A stretch of DNA of 64,000 bases from Arthrobacter sp. Alg241-R88 (GCF_900537115.1 NZ_UNRG01000003.1:1-64000), one strand, 5' to 3'. Shown: positions 17,030-26,399, counted from the first letter of the stretch. Numbers and translations are program-made. The notes: a model not told the origin generated them from the letters alone.

Positions 17030-17577
17030 CCCTCCAGTCGCCCGTACACGCTGACCACATTGCCCTTGCTGGTCCGATACTGGTCCTGCAGCACCAGCCG
17101 GGTGGTCGGGTCGCCGTCCTCAAAGAGGCGGCGGCCGCTGCCGGCCACCACCGGGTGGGTCATCAGCGTGAGGGAATCCAGCAGCCCGGCGAACAACAGC
17201 TGCCGCGTCACCGAGATGCTGCCGCACACGGCGATCTCACCGCCGTCGCGCGCCTTTAACTTGGCCACGAACTCTTCCAGCGGTGCGTCCATCAGCTGCG
17301 AATTCTGCCACTCCAGCGGTTCCTTCAACGTCCGGGAAGCCACAAACTTCTCCACGGGATTGATGAAGCCTGCAAAGTCCTCGTCCACGGAGGCGTTGGG
17401 CCAGTAGCCCGCCCACTCCTGGTAGCTCACCCGGCCCAACACCACGGTGTCCACCGTTTCCATCATCCGGGTCAGGCCCACGCCGAGTTCATCATCAAAG
17501 CTGTCGAACTGAAACTTGTAAGGATCCGACACCACGCCGTCCACGGAGTGGAACAGACCGGCTGTGACTTTACGCAT
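17026..17577 (-). CDS. Dihydrofolate-reductase-like (RibD C-terminal) protein
   Basis: The protein has 183 residues with the YwjB/YyaP-type reductase pattern: FHSVDGVVSDP, VVLGRVSYQEWAGYWP, and GGEIAVCGSISVTRQLL as the nucleotide-binding loop. It ends with the barrel strand VVSVYGRLEG. Most members are uncharacterised NADPH-binding proteins and not the essential DHFR. ATG 17577 has GGAGGTT just upstream. Its 3' end overlaps mmuM by 4 bp in convergent orientation. Confidence 0.85.
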   Translation of the reverse strand: MRKVTAGLFHSVDGVVSDPYKFQFDSFDDELGVGLTRMMETVDTVVLGRVSYQEWAGYWPNASVDEDFAGFINPVEKFVASRTLKEPLEWQNSQLMDAPLEEFVAKLKARDGGEIAVCGSISVTRQLLFAGLLDSLTLMTHPVVAGSGRRLFEDGDPTTRLVLQDQYRTSKGNVVSVYGRLEG

Positions 17578-17822
17578 GGGAACCTCCAGGTTGGCACCAT
17601 CGGTACGGGCAAGCCGGCTCCGGGTGGCCGGACAGGTCCACCGTATTAGCTGCATCCGCGGCAGGGAAGAGGGCTGCCGGCTGAACCGCCGACGGGACTC
17701 TGCGGCGGCCCCGGCGTTAGGTTCATCACCACCGCCTGCGTGTTGCCCGAATTCACGGCCCGGCAGCCCCATACTGGTTTTGAGCGGCTGTTGCCGTGCC
17801 CCGGCCAGGCAGGAGGAAGTGC

Positions 17823-18269
17823 ATGGAAACCCTGAAAAAAATCGTGTCCAACCAGTATTTCCCAGCCGCCGCGGTACTCGCCGCAGTGGTCCTTTTCTGG
17901 GCCGTTGGGCTCCTTGGCGGCCTGTCGCTCCTGCACAACAACCAGCCTCCGCTGACCACCCTGACCTGGATTTTGTTCGTCTACGGGGCAGCAGTGCTCA
18001 CCCCGCTGGCCGGTGCCCTGGCCGCCGTTGACCTGGTCCGGCGCTGGAAGCGAAACCGGGCCGCCGCAGCAGCTTACGCGGCTGAAGAAGCGTACGCCGT
18101 TGAAGAAGAACCTGCAGTTGAAGAAGCCCAGACCGCGGAAGCAGCGCACGCTGAGCCGGTGCCGGACCAGCAGGCGTCACCCGCCTCCGCGCCGCGGCCC
18201 GGCCAGAACGCCACATCCGCCGCACCGAAGAAGAGCGTCAAGCAGGCGGGACGCAAGCAGGCCGCGTAA
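17823..18269 (+). CDS. Small membrane protein with acidic, alanine-rich tail
   Basis: The protein has 148 residues. Two membrane helices (about 13-35 and 48-70) are followed by a basic RRWKRNR and a long soluble tail of Ala, Glu and Pro with a lysine-rich end (PKKSVKQAGRKQ). The family is unknown. ATG 17823 follows an excellent AGGAGG site. It faces the c-di-GMP enzyme gene, whose stop lies about 24 bp beyond its own. Confidence 0.7.
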   Translation: METLKKIVSNQYFPAAAVLAAVVLFWAVGLLGGLSLLHNNQPPLTTLTWILFVYGAAVLTPLAGALAAVDLVRRWKRNRAAAAAYAAEEAYAVEEEPAVEEAQTAEAAHAEPVPDQQASPASAPRPGQNATSAAPKKSVKQAGRKQAA

Positions 18270-18292
18270 CGCCGTACTTCGGTTGAGGCGCC

Positions 18293-20446
18293 CTACCGGG
18301 CCTTGAGAGCGATAAGCGCTTCTTCCGCGTGGCGCAGGGCATACTCCAGCCGCTCACCGGGTTCCGGCAATGAGAACAGGTACCCCTGCAGCGAATCGCA
18401 CTCCAGTGCAGCCAGATAGTCAGCCTGGGCAGCCGTCTCCACGCCTTCGGCCGTCACTGTCAGCCCCAGGCTGTGCGCCATATTGATCATCGAGCTGAGG
18501 ATGGGCAGCCGCTCCGCGCCCGTACGGACCATCGAGATAAATGTTTTGTCGATTTTCACCGTGTCCACCGGCAGGTCCTGCAGCCGGCCCAGCGAGGAAT
18601 AGCCGGTCCCGAAGTCGTCCAAAGCAACCCGGGCTCCCGCATCCCGCAGCGTGCTGAGCTGTTTGATCAGGCTGCAGTCGGCGTCGAAAAACACGCTCTC
18701 AGTCACCTCCAGCACCAGCTGGTACGCGGCCACTCCGCTGGCTTCGGCGAGGCGGAGGACCTGCTCGGCGAAATCCGGTTCCTGCAGCTGGACGCCTGAA
18801 ACGTTCACGGACAGGGAGCGGGACGGGTCCTCGCTGAGCCAGGAGGCCAACTGCACCATGCCGAGGGCCATCACCTCCGCGCCGATCTCGCCGATCAGCC
18901 CGGTGCGTTCGGCCAGCGGGATGAATACCGACGGCGGGACGCGCTCGCCGCCCCGGTCCCACCTCGCCAGCGCCTCGAACTTAACAACCTGGCCCATGCG
19001 GTGCGAGACAATCGGCTGGAAGTCCACCGAGATTTCCCCCCGCGCCACGGCCAACTGCAAACCGCTTTCCATGTCCGTCCTTTGCACCAGGGCCGCCATC
19101 ATGTCCGGGTGGAACCTCAGGAAGCGGTTTTTGCCGGCAGCCTTGGCAGCGTACATGGCGATATCCGCGTGCCGCAGCAGCTCTGAGGCTCCTACGCTTT
19201 CCTGGCCCAGGGACGCCAGCCCCAAGCTAAGGCTGGGCCGAAGCACAGTGCCGTTGATGGTGACGGGCACGTGCAGGCACCGGACAATGCAGGCAGCAAT
19301 CGCATCCGGGTCCGGGCAGGCCGTCAAAAGCACCACGAACTCGTCGCCCCCGAGCCGGGCCACCACATCGGCGGTGGGCACGCAGCCACGCAGCCGGCGG
19401 GCCACCTCGATCAGCATGTCGTCGCCGGCCTGGTGCCCCAGGATGTCGTTGACTTCCTTGAAATCGTCCAGGTCCAGCAGGAGGACGTCCACTGCCTTCA
19501 GCCGCGGCTCTGTCAGTGCGTCCACCAGTCCGTCATTAAAGACGGCCCTGTTGGCAAGTCCGGTCAGGGGATCCTGGAAGGCCATGGTGCGCAGTTTCTC
19601 AGCCTGGGCAGCGAGGTCGAGCATCGCCTGGTGCGCCTGCTCCTGGGCCTTCCGTCGCGGAGTAACGTCCCGGAAACTCCACACCCGGCCAACAATGTTG
19701 TCGCCCACGCGCTGCGGGCGCGAATACCGCTCGAAGGTGCGGCCGTCCTTGAAGTCCACCACGTCGTGGCTTTCAGCTGCCGGGTTGTCCTCCAACTCGT
19801 TGACCCGGCCCATAAAAGCGACCGGATCTGCCACTTGGGCAACAACGAGCCGCATAATCGGTTCTTCACTGTCACCGTCCAGCAGTTCCGGCGGGATGCC
19901 CCACATTCGGAGGAACTGGTCATTGAAACCGGCCACACGGCCCTCGGCACTCATAACCAAAATGCCGTCGGCCGTGGACTCCAACGTGGCAGCGAGCAGG
20001 GACATAGCCTCACGCAGGTCCTCGTCCGCTGACTTCCGGTGCGACGTGCCGCGGACGGACAACAGCAGCTGTGGTGCTGCTTGGCTGCCGCCTTTGCTGG
20101 TGGCGGAAAGGTCCGGGACCAGCGATGCGGTTACCTCCGCCGGAAACTCGCTCCCGCTGCTGTGCACCCCGTAAACCTCCCGCGGCCGAGGGTGTCTCCC
20201 GGGCTGCGCGAGAAGCTGCTGGAGGAGTTGGTCCACCTCGTCGCGGAAGCCCTCCGCAAGCAGCACCTGGTGGTTGCGGCCCGTCAATTCTTCCCGGCTG
20301 GCCCCGAAAAGCCACTCGGCGGCGGCGTTGGCCATGGTAACGGTGCCGTCGGGTGCCAGTGCGAGGAGTGCGTCCGGGCTGGCGTCCAGCACTGCCCCAA
20401 ACGCTTGTGCTGTGAAACTCTTGCTCTGGCTCCGTGAATCAGCCAT
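18293..20446 (-). CDS. PAS-PAS-GGDEF-EAL bifunctional c-di-GMP enzyme
   Basis: The protein has 717 residues. PAS 1 (about 10-120; ASPDALLALAPDGTVTMAN) and PAS 2 (about 150-270; ESTADGILVMSAEGRVAGFN) sense a signal. A GGDEF domain (about 300-450) follows with an intact RLGGDEFVVLL motif near 364, then an EAL domain (about 460-710) with KFEALARW, SVNVSGVQLQ, the DDFGTGYSSL pair and VKIDKTFI. All main catalytic residues for cyclase and phosphodiesterase activity look present. No membrane segment is seen. ATG 20446 begins the first PAS; longer starts add about 38 weak residues. Confidence 0.92.
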   Translation of the reverse strand: MADSRSQSKSFTAQAFGAVLDASPDALLALAPDGTVTMANAAAEWLFGASREELTGRNHQVLLAEGFRDEVDQLLQQLLAQPGRHPRPREVYGVHSSGSEFPAEVTASLVPDLSATSKGGSQAAPQLLLSVRGTSHRKSADEDLREAMSLLAATLESTADGILVMSAEGRVAGFNDQFLRMWGIPPELLDGDSEEPIMRLVVAQVADPVAFMGRVNELEDNPAAESHDVVDFKDGRTFERYSRPQRVGDNIVGRVWSFRDVTPRRKAQEQAHQAMLDLAAQAEKLRTMAFQDPLTGLANRAVFNDGLVDALTEPRLKAVDVLLLDLDDFKEVNDILGHQAGDDMLIEVARRLRGCVPTADVVARLGGDEFVVLLTACPDPDAIAACIVRCLHVPVTINGTVLRPSLSLGLASLGQESVGASELLRHADIAMYAAKAAGKNRFLRFHPDMMAALVQRTDMESGLQLAVARGEISVDFQPIVSHRMGQVVKFEALARWDRGGERVPPSVFIPLAERTGLIGEIGAEVMALGMVQLASWLSEDPSRSLSVNVSGVQLQEPDFAEQVLRLAEASGVAAYQLVLEVTESVFFDADCSLIKQLSTLRDAGARVALDDFGTGYSSLGRLQDLPVDTVKIDKTFISMVRTGAERLPILSSMINMAHSLGLTVTAEGVETAAQADYLAALECDSLQGYLFSLPEPGERLEYALRHAEEALIALKAR

Positions 20447-20561
20447 GTCACCACCCCCCTCGCACATCATAAAGTGCGGACGCGGGAAATTGTTGGGTCG
20501 GGCGGAAGCAGTTTCCCGAACCGGAGATATTGCCGCGGACCGCTCGGGGCAGGCGGGCAAG

Positions 20562-20600
20562 CAAAAGCGCCGCCCTCCGCTTGCGGAGAACGGCGCCTGC
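20562..20600 (-). terminator. Terminator of the GlsB-type gene
   Basis: Read on the minus strand, GGCGCCGTTCTCCGC, a two-base loop, then GCGGAGGGCGGCGC forms a long GC stem, followed by TTTTGC. It lies about 20 bp beyond the stop of the gene at 20623. Confidence 0.75.
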
Positions 20601-20622
20601 CCTTATGAAATGTGTTTGGCGG

Positions 20623-20892
20623 CTACACCCGGCGATGGCTGCGGTTGGTGACTGCACCGTAAACCAGCAGCACGATAATCGACCCAAGAATGGCCAGCAG
20701 CCACGTGCGGATATCGAAGAATTCAGCCAGTCCGCCACCGAAGATCAGGGAGCCGATCCAGCCGCCCAGAATAGCGCCGACAACCCCGAGGACCAGGGTC
20801 ATCACCCATCCTCCCCCCTGACGGCCCGGCAGGATGGCCTTTGCAATAGCTCCGGCGATCAGGCCCAAAATGAGAAATCCGAGAATACCCAT
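20623..20892 (-). CDS. GlsB/YeaQ/YmgE-family small membrane protein
   Basis: The protein has 89 residues and three short hydrophobic helices with the family glycine motifs GLIAGAIAKAILPG, GVVGAILGGWIGS and a C-terminal TWLLAILGSIIVLL. Transglycosylase-associated proteins of this type are linked to stress responses, but their biochemical role is not established. The gene is single, with its own terminator, divergent from the HAD phosphatase gene. Confidence 0.9.
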   Translation of the reverse strand: MGILGFLILGLIAGAIAKAILPGRQGGGWVMTLVLGVVGAILGGWIGSLIFGGGLAEFFDIRTWLLAILGSIIVLLVYGAVTNRSHRRV

Positions 20893-21127
20893 GTTGTCAC
20901 TCCTTAATCAGTTAAGTTGTGCCGGGCCCCCATTTCCGGTTCCATAATTCAAGCAGTGTGCTTACTACACTTCAAGGCTTGTTTATTACGGGATGGCTGT
21001 CAGTTTGGGCGGTGGGAATGCAGCTTCTTGGCAGGGCTGGGGAAGCAGCAGCGAAATCAGGGATTCCGCGGGTGTGAACGCTCTTCGATAGAGTTGACTA
21101 TCCCGCTATCCAACTAGGAGCTCCGGC

Positions 21128-21994
21128 ATGTCCAGCCAGCAGACCGTCCGCCCGCGCGCCATCTTCCTCGATATCGACGGCACCTACGCTGACCACGGTT
21201 TGGCCCCGGAAGCCCATGTGAAGGCCGTCCGCACCGCCCGTCGGCTGGGACACCTGGTCTTCGTCTGCACCGGGCGGCCGCTGTCCATGGTCCCCGGCCA
21301 TATCCTGGAAGCCGGTTTTGACGGCAGCATCACCGGAGCCGGCGCACGGGTGGAGTGTGGGGGACAAGTCCTGAAGGACACACGATTCGAACCGGAGCTG
21401 GCCGCCAGGATTGTGGAGACGCTGGACGCCCATGACGCCGCCTACATCCTGGAAGCACCCGAGGCCCTGCACGGCCGCACGGGCGTGGACCAGAGGCTGC
21501 GGGAGGTGCTTGGACCCATTTTCGCCGGACGCCCACAGCACGACGGAATCCTCAGCACTGATGTGGATCCCCTGGAGGACATCCTGGGCCCCATGCAGTA
21601 CAGCGACAACCTGCGCACAACGTCGTACGCCAAAATATCCTGCTTCGATTCGCCGGTGCCGCTGCGGCAGCTGGTGGACGGGCTCGGGCCGCAGGTTGGG
21701 CTGATCCCCAGTTCCCTCTCCGCCCTGGGCGACAGGGCCGGGGAAATCTTTATGGCCGGAACCCACAAGGCCGTAGGCATCCAGGTGGTAGAGGCGCACC
21801 TCGGGCTTGACCGTGCGGACATCGTGGCCATCGGAGACAGCGCCAACGACATTGAGATGCTTGAGTACGCCGCTGTGGGGATCGCAGTGGAAGGCGGGCA
21901 CCCGGCTGTGCTGGCGGTTGCTGACCGCATTACCGCCGGACCATCCGGAAACGGCGTGGCGCTCGCCTTCGCCGAGCTCGGCCTCCTGAACTGA
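21128..21994 (+). CDS. HAD-superfamily (Cof-type) phosphatase
   Basis: The protein has 288 residues. HAD motif I is FLDIDGT, with the nucleophile Asp15 and acid Asp17. Motif II is VFVCTGRP and motif IV is AIGDSANDIEMLEYA near 235. A C2-type cap lies between them, as in Cof phosphatases that act on sugar phosphates or cofactors. ATG 21128 follows TAGGAG. The last codons start a run of 17-18-bp repeats that continues to the next gene. Confidence 0.88.
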   Translation: MSSQQTVRPRAIFLDIDGTYADHGLAPEAHVKAVRTARRLGHLVFVCTGRPLSMVPGHILEAGFDGSITGAGARVECGGQVLKDTRFEPELAARIVETLDAHDAAYILEAPEALHGRTGVDQRLREVLGPIFAGRPQHDGILSTDVDPLEDILGPMQYSDNLRTTSYAKISCFDSPVPLRQLVDGLGPQVGLIPSSLSALGDRAGEIFMAGTHKAVGIQVVEAHLGLDRADIVAIGDSANDIEMLEYAAVGIAVEGGHPAVLAVADRITAGPSGNGVALAFAELGLLN

Positions 21995-22050
21995 GCCTCC
22001 TTCCTGAGCTGGGCCTCCCCCTGAGCTGGGCCTCCCTCCTGAGCTAGGCC
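21974..22050. repeat. 17-18-bp tandem repeats containing two stop codons
   Basis: About five imperfect units of the form GAGCTGGGCCTCC plus 4-5 bases run from the last codons of the HAD gene through the short spacer to the end of the convergent UDP-glucose dehydrogenase. The HAD stop (21992-21994) and the dehydrogenase stop (22044-22046) both lie inside units. Confidence 0.75.
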
Positions 22051-23423
22051 CGGGGGAGAGCCCTCTCCAGCGCCTGATCTTCCGTGCGTCCTGTCCCAAG
22101 GCCCCGGACCAGCCAGCCTTCGGCCTGCCAGGCCGCAGCGTCCAGGACGTTGCGCGCGTCCAGCACCACCCGCCGTCGTACCAGCCCGCCCGCAATGGCC
22201 GGGGAAAGGCGGCGGTATTCGTCCCACTCGGTGAGCAGCAGTACCAGCTCGGCGCCCTCGAGCGCCCGTTCGGTGGAGGCCTCGAATCGAAGGCGGGGAT
22301 AGCGGCGCCAGGCGTGGTTCACTGCCTTGGGATCCGTGACCGTCACATGCGCACCGGAAGCCGCGAGACGGTCGGCAACGTCAAGGGCGGGGGAATCCCG
22401 GATGTCGTCCGTGTCCGGTTTGAAGGACGCACCCAGCACGGTAAGGGAGCGCCCTGCGAGGTTGCCGCCGCAGAGTTCAGCGGCCAGGGAGACGGCACGC
22501 CCGCGCTGGCCCAGGTTCACGGTATCAACCAGCCGCATCCAGTCGTCCACGGCAGCGACGCCGAGGGCTGATGCCTGGGACCGGAAGCTGCGGATGTCCT
22601 TGGGCAGGCAGCCGCCGCCGAAACCCAGCCCGGCGTGCAGGTACCGCCCGCCGATCCGCGGGTCCATCCCCATTGCCTCGCTCAATTCCGCCACGTCCGC
22701 GCCCGAAGCGTCGCACAGCTCGGCCATGGCGTTGATGAAGCTGACTTTGGTGGCCAGGTAAGCGTTCGCCGCTGACTTGATGAGTTCCGCGGTGGCGAAG
22801 TTGCAGACCAGGCGGGGAATTCCGGCGGCGAGCAGCGGCTCGTACACCGCGTCCAGGGCGGCCGTGACGCCCAGCGGCGCCCCGGTCCGGAGGTTGAACG
22901 CGGCGGTGCGGCCGCCTTCCACGCCGTAAACCAGCCGGTCCGGCACCAACGAGTCTTTCACCGCGGTGCCTTGCCTCAGGAACTCGGGGTTCCAGCCCAG
23001 CAGCACATCGGGCCGCGCGGCCAGCAGGCCGCGAAGCATGTCCACCGTGCCCACGGGCACAGTGGATTTTCCAACGACGACGGCGCCCGCCGCGAGGTGC
23101 GGCAGCAGCGCCTCCGCGGCGGACACCAGGTAGGTGAGGTCGGCGGCGTCGGACGTTTTGTGCTGGGGCGTGCCCACGCACAGGAAGTGCACCTGGGCGC
23201 CCTTGGCGGCAGCCGCAGTTGTGGCAAAGCTGAGCCTGCCGGTCGCCAGCCCGTCCTGCAGCAGTTCGTCCAGCCCGGGTTCGTGGAAGGGGGCCGCGCC
23301 GCGTGCAAGCTGCTCCACCTTGCCGGGGTCGACGTCGACGCCCACCACAGTGTGGCCCATGGACGCCAGTGTGGCGGCGTGCACTGCGCCGAGGTAGCCG
23401 CACCCGATCACGGAAATTTTCAC
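22044..23423 (-). CDS. ugd: UDP-glucose 6-dehydrogenase
   Basis: The protein has about 459 residues. The N-terminal Rossmann domain starts ISVIGCGYLGAVHAATLAS. The active-site loop GFGGGCLPKDIRSF lies near 265-277 with the catalytic Cys, and the C-terminal domain contains LGASFKPDTDDIRDSP. It oxidises UDP-glucose to UDP-glucuronate for surface polysaccharide or glycolipid synthesis. I chose GTG 23423, which gives the usual MKISVIGCGYLG start and overlaps the upstream stop as GTGA; another GTG lies 9 bases upstream. It is coupled to the glycosyltransferase before it. Confidence 0.92.
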   Translation of the reverse strand: MKISVIGCGYLGAVHAATLASMGHTVVGVDVDPGKVEQLARGAAPFHEPGLDELLQDGLATGRLSFATTAAAAKGAQVHFLCVGTPQHKTSDAADLTYLVSAAEALLPHLAAGAVVVGKSTVPVGTVDMLRGLLAARPDVLLGWNPEFLRQGTAVKDSLVPDRLVYGVEGGRTAAFNLRTGAPLGVTAALDAVYEPLLAAGIPRLVCNFATAELIKSAANAYLATKVSFINAMAELCDASGADVAELSEAMGMDPRIGGRYLHAGLGFGGGCLPKDIRSFRSQASALGVAAVDDWMRLVDTVNLGQRGRAVSLAAELCGGNLAGRSLTVLGASFKPDTDDIRDSPALDVADRLAASGAHVTVTDPKAVNHAWRRYPRLRFEASTERALEGAELVLLLTEWDEYRRLSPAIAGGLVRRRVVLDARNVLDAAAWQAEGWLVRGLGTGRTEDQALERALPRA

Positions 23424-24610
23424 AGTTCCCACCCGTGCCCTAACCTCGCAGGCCCGGCCAGGGAACCCGGCGGGCGTGGGCCCGGCGCAACCACCGGCTC
23501 ACTACTGGTCACGGAGTGGTAATGCCGGACCAGTTCGCTGCAGAGCGCGGGCCACGTCCTGTCCTGCACGGAGGCGTGGGCCGCTGCCGCGAACGCGCGG
23601 CGCTTGGCGTCGTCGCCCATCAGGTCCAGGACGCGGGCGCGCATGCCGGACAGGTCCCCGGGTTCGTAGAGCCAGCCAGTCCGGGAGTTCTCCACCAGAT
23701 CAAGGGGCCCACCGCGGCCGGTGGCCACCACCGGCACACCGGAGGCCATGGCCTCCTGGATTGTCTGGCAGAACGTCTCGAACTCGCCGGGGTGGACGAA
23801 CAGGTCAAAGGATGCAACAGCACGTGCCAGTTCCGCGCCGCCCAGGAACCCGGTGAAAACTGCGGCCGGCAAGGCTTCCTCCAGTGCCGCCCGCTGCGGC
23901 CCGTCGCCCACAATCACCAGTTTGGTGTTGGGCACTCCGGCCAGGGCAGCCAGGTCCTCCACCTGCTTCTCCACGGCCAGACGGCCCACGTAGCCGATGA
24001 TCCGCTCACCGCCGGGAGCCACGGCAGCCCGCCACCCGTCGTCGCGCTTTTCCGGCGAAAACCGGGCCGTGTCCACGCCCCGGCGCCACATCTGCACCCT
24101 CGGGATGCCGCGGCCGCGCAACTGGTTCAGCGCGAACGTGGACGGCACCAGGGTGCGGGTGGCGAGCAGGTGGATGTTTTCCACCCGGTTCCAGGCCCAG
24201 TTCTCCAGGAACGGCACACCGTACCGGGCCGCGTAGCTGGGAACTTCGGTCTGGTAGATGGCCACGGTGGGGATGCCCAACTGGTGGGCCGCCTGGGCAG
24301 CCCGCCAGCCGAGGACGAAAGGCGAGGCCAGGTGCACGACGTCCGGCGCGTAGTCGGCAAGGATTCGCTTGACCCGGTACACACCACCCATCGCTACCCT
24401 GACGTTTGTATATCCGGCCAACGGCACCGCAGGCAGCCGGTGGATCTCCGCGCCCTTGACGCGCTCCGGCGCTTCCCCGTCCAGCGTGGAGGGCGCGATG
24501 ACCAGGACGTCATCGCCCCGGTCCTCGAGATGCTCCAACACGCGCAGGATGGAATGCGTTACGCCGTTCATCAGCGGCAGGAATGATTCAGCGACAATTG
24601 CGATCCTCAC
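23420..24610 (-). CDS. Glycosyltransferase family 4 (mannosyltransferase-like)
   Basis: The protein has 396 residues. The GT-B fold starts RIAIVAESFLPLMNGVTHS. IIGYVGRLAVEKQVEDLAAL and the donor-site stretch HPGEFETFCQTIQEAMASGVP (EX7E-type) follow. It is most like GDP-mannose-dependent alpha-mannosyltransferases (MgtA/PimB type) that build glycolipids, which fits the coupled UDP-glucuronate enzyme. I take GTG 24610 next to GGAGGG; a TTG at 24721 would add 37 residues. The final 20 or so residues (from PRPPGSLAG) are encoded by a diverged copy of the 55-bp repeat found after purH. Confidence 0.85.
   Translation of the reverse strand: MRIAIVAESFLPLMNGVTHSILRVLEHLEDRGDDVLVIAPSTLDGEAPERVKGAEIHRLPAVPLAGYTNVRVAMGGVYRVKRILADYAPDVVHLASPFVLGWRAAQAAHQLGIPTVAIYQTEVPSYAARYGVPFLENWAWNRVENIHLLATRTLVPSTFALNQLRGRGIPRVQMWRRGVDTARFSPEKRDDGWRAAVAPGGERIIGYVGRLAVEKQVEDLAALAGVPNTKLVIVGDGPQRAALEEALPAAVFTGFLGGAELARAVASFDLFVHPGEFETFCQTIQEAMASGVPVVATGRGGPLDLVENSRTGWLYEPGDLSGMRARVLDLMGDDAKRRAFAAAAHASVQDRTWPALCSELVRHYHSVTSSEPVVAPGPRPPGSLAGPARLGHGWEL
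23438..23483. repeat. Diverged single copy of the purH-downstream 55-bp repeat, inside a coding region
   Basis: Over 46 bases this segment matches the core of the array units at 40032-40297 with only four differences (42/46 by eye). Both begin CCCTAACCTCGCA and end GGCGTGGGCCC. It sits in the last codons of the glycosyltransferase, where it encodes the PPGSLAGPARLG tail. Confidence 0.8.
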
Positions 24611-24751
24611 CCCTCCACGGTGGGCGGGCGGCGTTGCCGCGCGGGGGACCGGATGTGACGCCGGGGGAAAAGTTTGGGAAACATCAGGACGCCGGTCCCT
24701 ACCTTTTTGAGCACGGATCAATCACGAATACTCCGGGGCCCGCCAATTCTA

Positions 24752-24781
24752 TTGACCGTGCTGTTCAGCGGGATTTATGAT
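24752..24781 (+). promoter_or_regulatory. Sigma-70-type promoter of the sugar ABC operon
   Basis: TTGACC at 24752-24757 and TATGAT at 24776-24781 are separated by 18 bp, close to the vegetative consensus. Transcription should start near 24788, about 60 bp before the ATPase gene. Confidence 0.65.
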
Positions 24782-24800
24782 TCAGGTCACTTGGATGTTG

Positions 24801-24812
24801 TGAAACGATTCA
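24801..24812 (+). promoter_or_regulatory. LacI-family operator candidate
   Basis: TGAAACGATTCA resembles the LacI-type core (TGAAACGTTTCA-like, central CG) with one mismatch to perfect symmetry. It lies just after the predicted transcription start of the sugar ABC operon, where a bound repressor would block transcription. No LacI gene is in the window. Confidence 0.55.
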
Positions 24813-24848
24813 TTGGCGAAGCATAAACCTCAGAGACGCGGTTCCTTT

Positions 24849-26399
24849 ATGCAGCAAGATCGCAGTGAAATGCCGCAGCCCGGTCAAGGGACCCGGCAGG
24901 ACGAGCCGGTGCTCTCGCTGACCGGCGCTGCCAAGACCTTTGGCCCGGTGGTGGCCCTGGCAGACGGCACAGTGGAGATCCGGGCCGGGGAGATCCACGC
25001 GCTGGTGGGGGAGAACGGCGCGGGCAAGTCCACCCTGGTGAAGATCCTCGCCGGCCTTTATCACCCCGATTCCGGGGACTTCCGGCTCAGCGGCGAGCCC
25101 GTCCACTTTCGCAGTGTGGCAGAGAGCAAGGCCGCCGGCATTTCCGTGATCTACCAGGAGCCCACCCTGTTCCCGGACCTCACAGTGGCGGAAAACATCT
25201 TCATCGGCCGGCAGCCCAAGGGACGGTCGCGGCTGATCAGCCGTGCCGAGATGCGGCGGCAGGCCAGTGAACTGTTCGGCCGGCTTGGAGTCCCCATTGA
25301 TCCGTCACGCGCGGCGGAGGGGCTTTCCATTGCGGACCAGCAGATCATCGAGATCGCGAAGGCCATTTCGCTGGACGCCAGGGTGCTGGTCATGGACGAG
25401 CCCACCGCCGCACTCAGCGGGGTGGAAGTGGAGCGGCTCTTTGCCGTAGCCCGCGCCCTGCGGGACAAAGGGACCGGAATCCTGTTCATCTCGCACCGCT
25501 TCGATGAGGTGTTCGATCTCTGCGACCGGATCACGGTGATGCGGGACGGGCGCTACATTGCAACCCACCGGACCGCCGAGGTCACCGTTGAAAAGATTGT
25601 CCGGGAAATGGTGGGCCGCGACATCGGAACCCTCTTCCCCAAGGCCGAGGCGGACATCGGGCACACCGTCCTCAAAGTTGACGGCCTCAGCAGGTCCGGA
25701 GTTTTCCGTGACATCAGCTTCGACGTCCGGGCCGGTGAGATCGTTGCCCTCGCCGGCCTGGTGGGTGCAGGCAGGACCGAGGTTGCCCGCGCCGTGTTTG
25801 GCATCGACCCCTACGACTCGGGACAGGTTTCGGTGGAGGGAAAGCCGCTGAAGGCCCGGAACCCGCAGGCCGCCATCGCCGCAGGCCTGGGCTTTGTGCC
25901 GGAAGACCGGCGCAAGCAGGGCCTGGTGATGAATTTGTCGGTGGCCCGGAACGTAACGCTCACCCTGCGGAACAAATTCGTGACCGCAGGGCTCATCAAC
26001 GGCGGCAAGGAGCGTGCTGCCGCAAAGGAGTGGAGCAAACGGCTGCAGGTGAAGGCCGGCTCCCAGGAGCACGCGGTGTCCACGCTCTCCGGCGGCAACC
26101 AGCAAAAGGTGGTGCTCGCCAAGTGGCTGGCCACGGACCCGAAGCTGCTCATCATCGACGAACCCACCCGCGGCATCGACGTGGGCACCAAGAGTGAGGT
26201 CCACCGCCTCATCTCCGACCTGGCCGGCCGTGGCATCGCCATCCTGATGATCTCCTCCGAGCTCCCCGAGGTCCTGGGCATGGCAGACCGTGTCCTCGTG
26301 ATGCGCGAGGGCCGGATTACCGCCCAGCTGGACAGGGCGGATGCGGATCCGGAATCCGTGATGCACGCGGCCACCTCCTCGACAGGAGTTACGGAATGA
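24849..26399 (+). CDS. Sugar ABC transporter ATP-binding protein (rhamnose type, two ATPase domains)
   Basis: The protein has 516 residues and two tandem ABC domains. The first has Walker [10 protein letters not shown] near 55, [14 protein letters not shown] as signature and [11 protein letters not shown] as Walker B. The second has the degenerate VGAGRTEVA near 304, a [17 protein letters not shown] signature and [12 protein letters not shown]. This is the pattern of CUT2 sugar importers. The following genes (two permeases, a RhaS-like binding protein and an isomerase) point to L-rhamnose or a related deoxy or pentose sugar. I use ATG 24849; an upstream TTG at 24813 overlaps the operator. It overlaps the next gene by ATGA. 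Confidence 0.9.
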   Translation: MQQDRSEMPQPGQGTRQDEPVLSLTGAAKTFGPVVALADGTVEIRAGEIHALVGENGAGKSTLVKILAGLYHPDSGDFRLSGEPVHFRSVAESKAAGISVIYQEPTLFPDLTVAENIFIGRQPKGRSRLISRAEMRRQASELFGRLGVPIDPSRAAEGLSIADQQIIEIAKAISLDARVLVMDEPTAALSGVEVERLFAVARALRDKGTGILFISHRFDEVFDLCDRITVMRDGRYIATHRTAEVTVEKIVREMVGRDIGTLFPKAEADIGHTVLKVDGLSRSGVFRDISFDVRAGEIVALAGLVGAGRTEVARAVFGIDPYDSGQVSVEGKPLKARNPQAAIAAGLGFVPEDRRKQGLVMNLSVARNVTLTLRNKFVTAGLINGGKERAAAKEWSKRLQVKAGSQEHAVSTLSGGNQQKVVLAKWLATDPKLLIIDEPTRGIDVGTKSEVHRLISDLAGRGIAILMISSELPEVLGMADRVLVMREGRITAQLDRADADPESVMHAATSSTGVTE

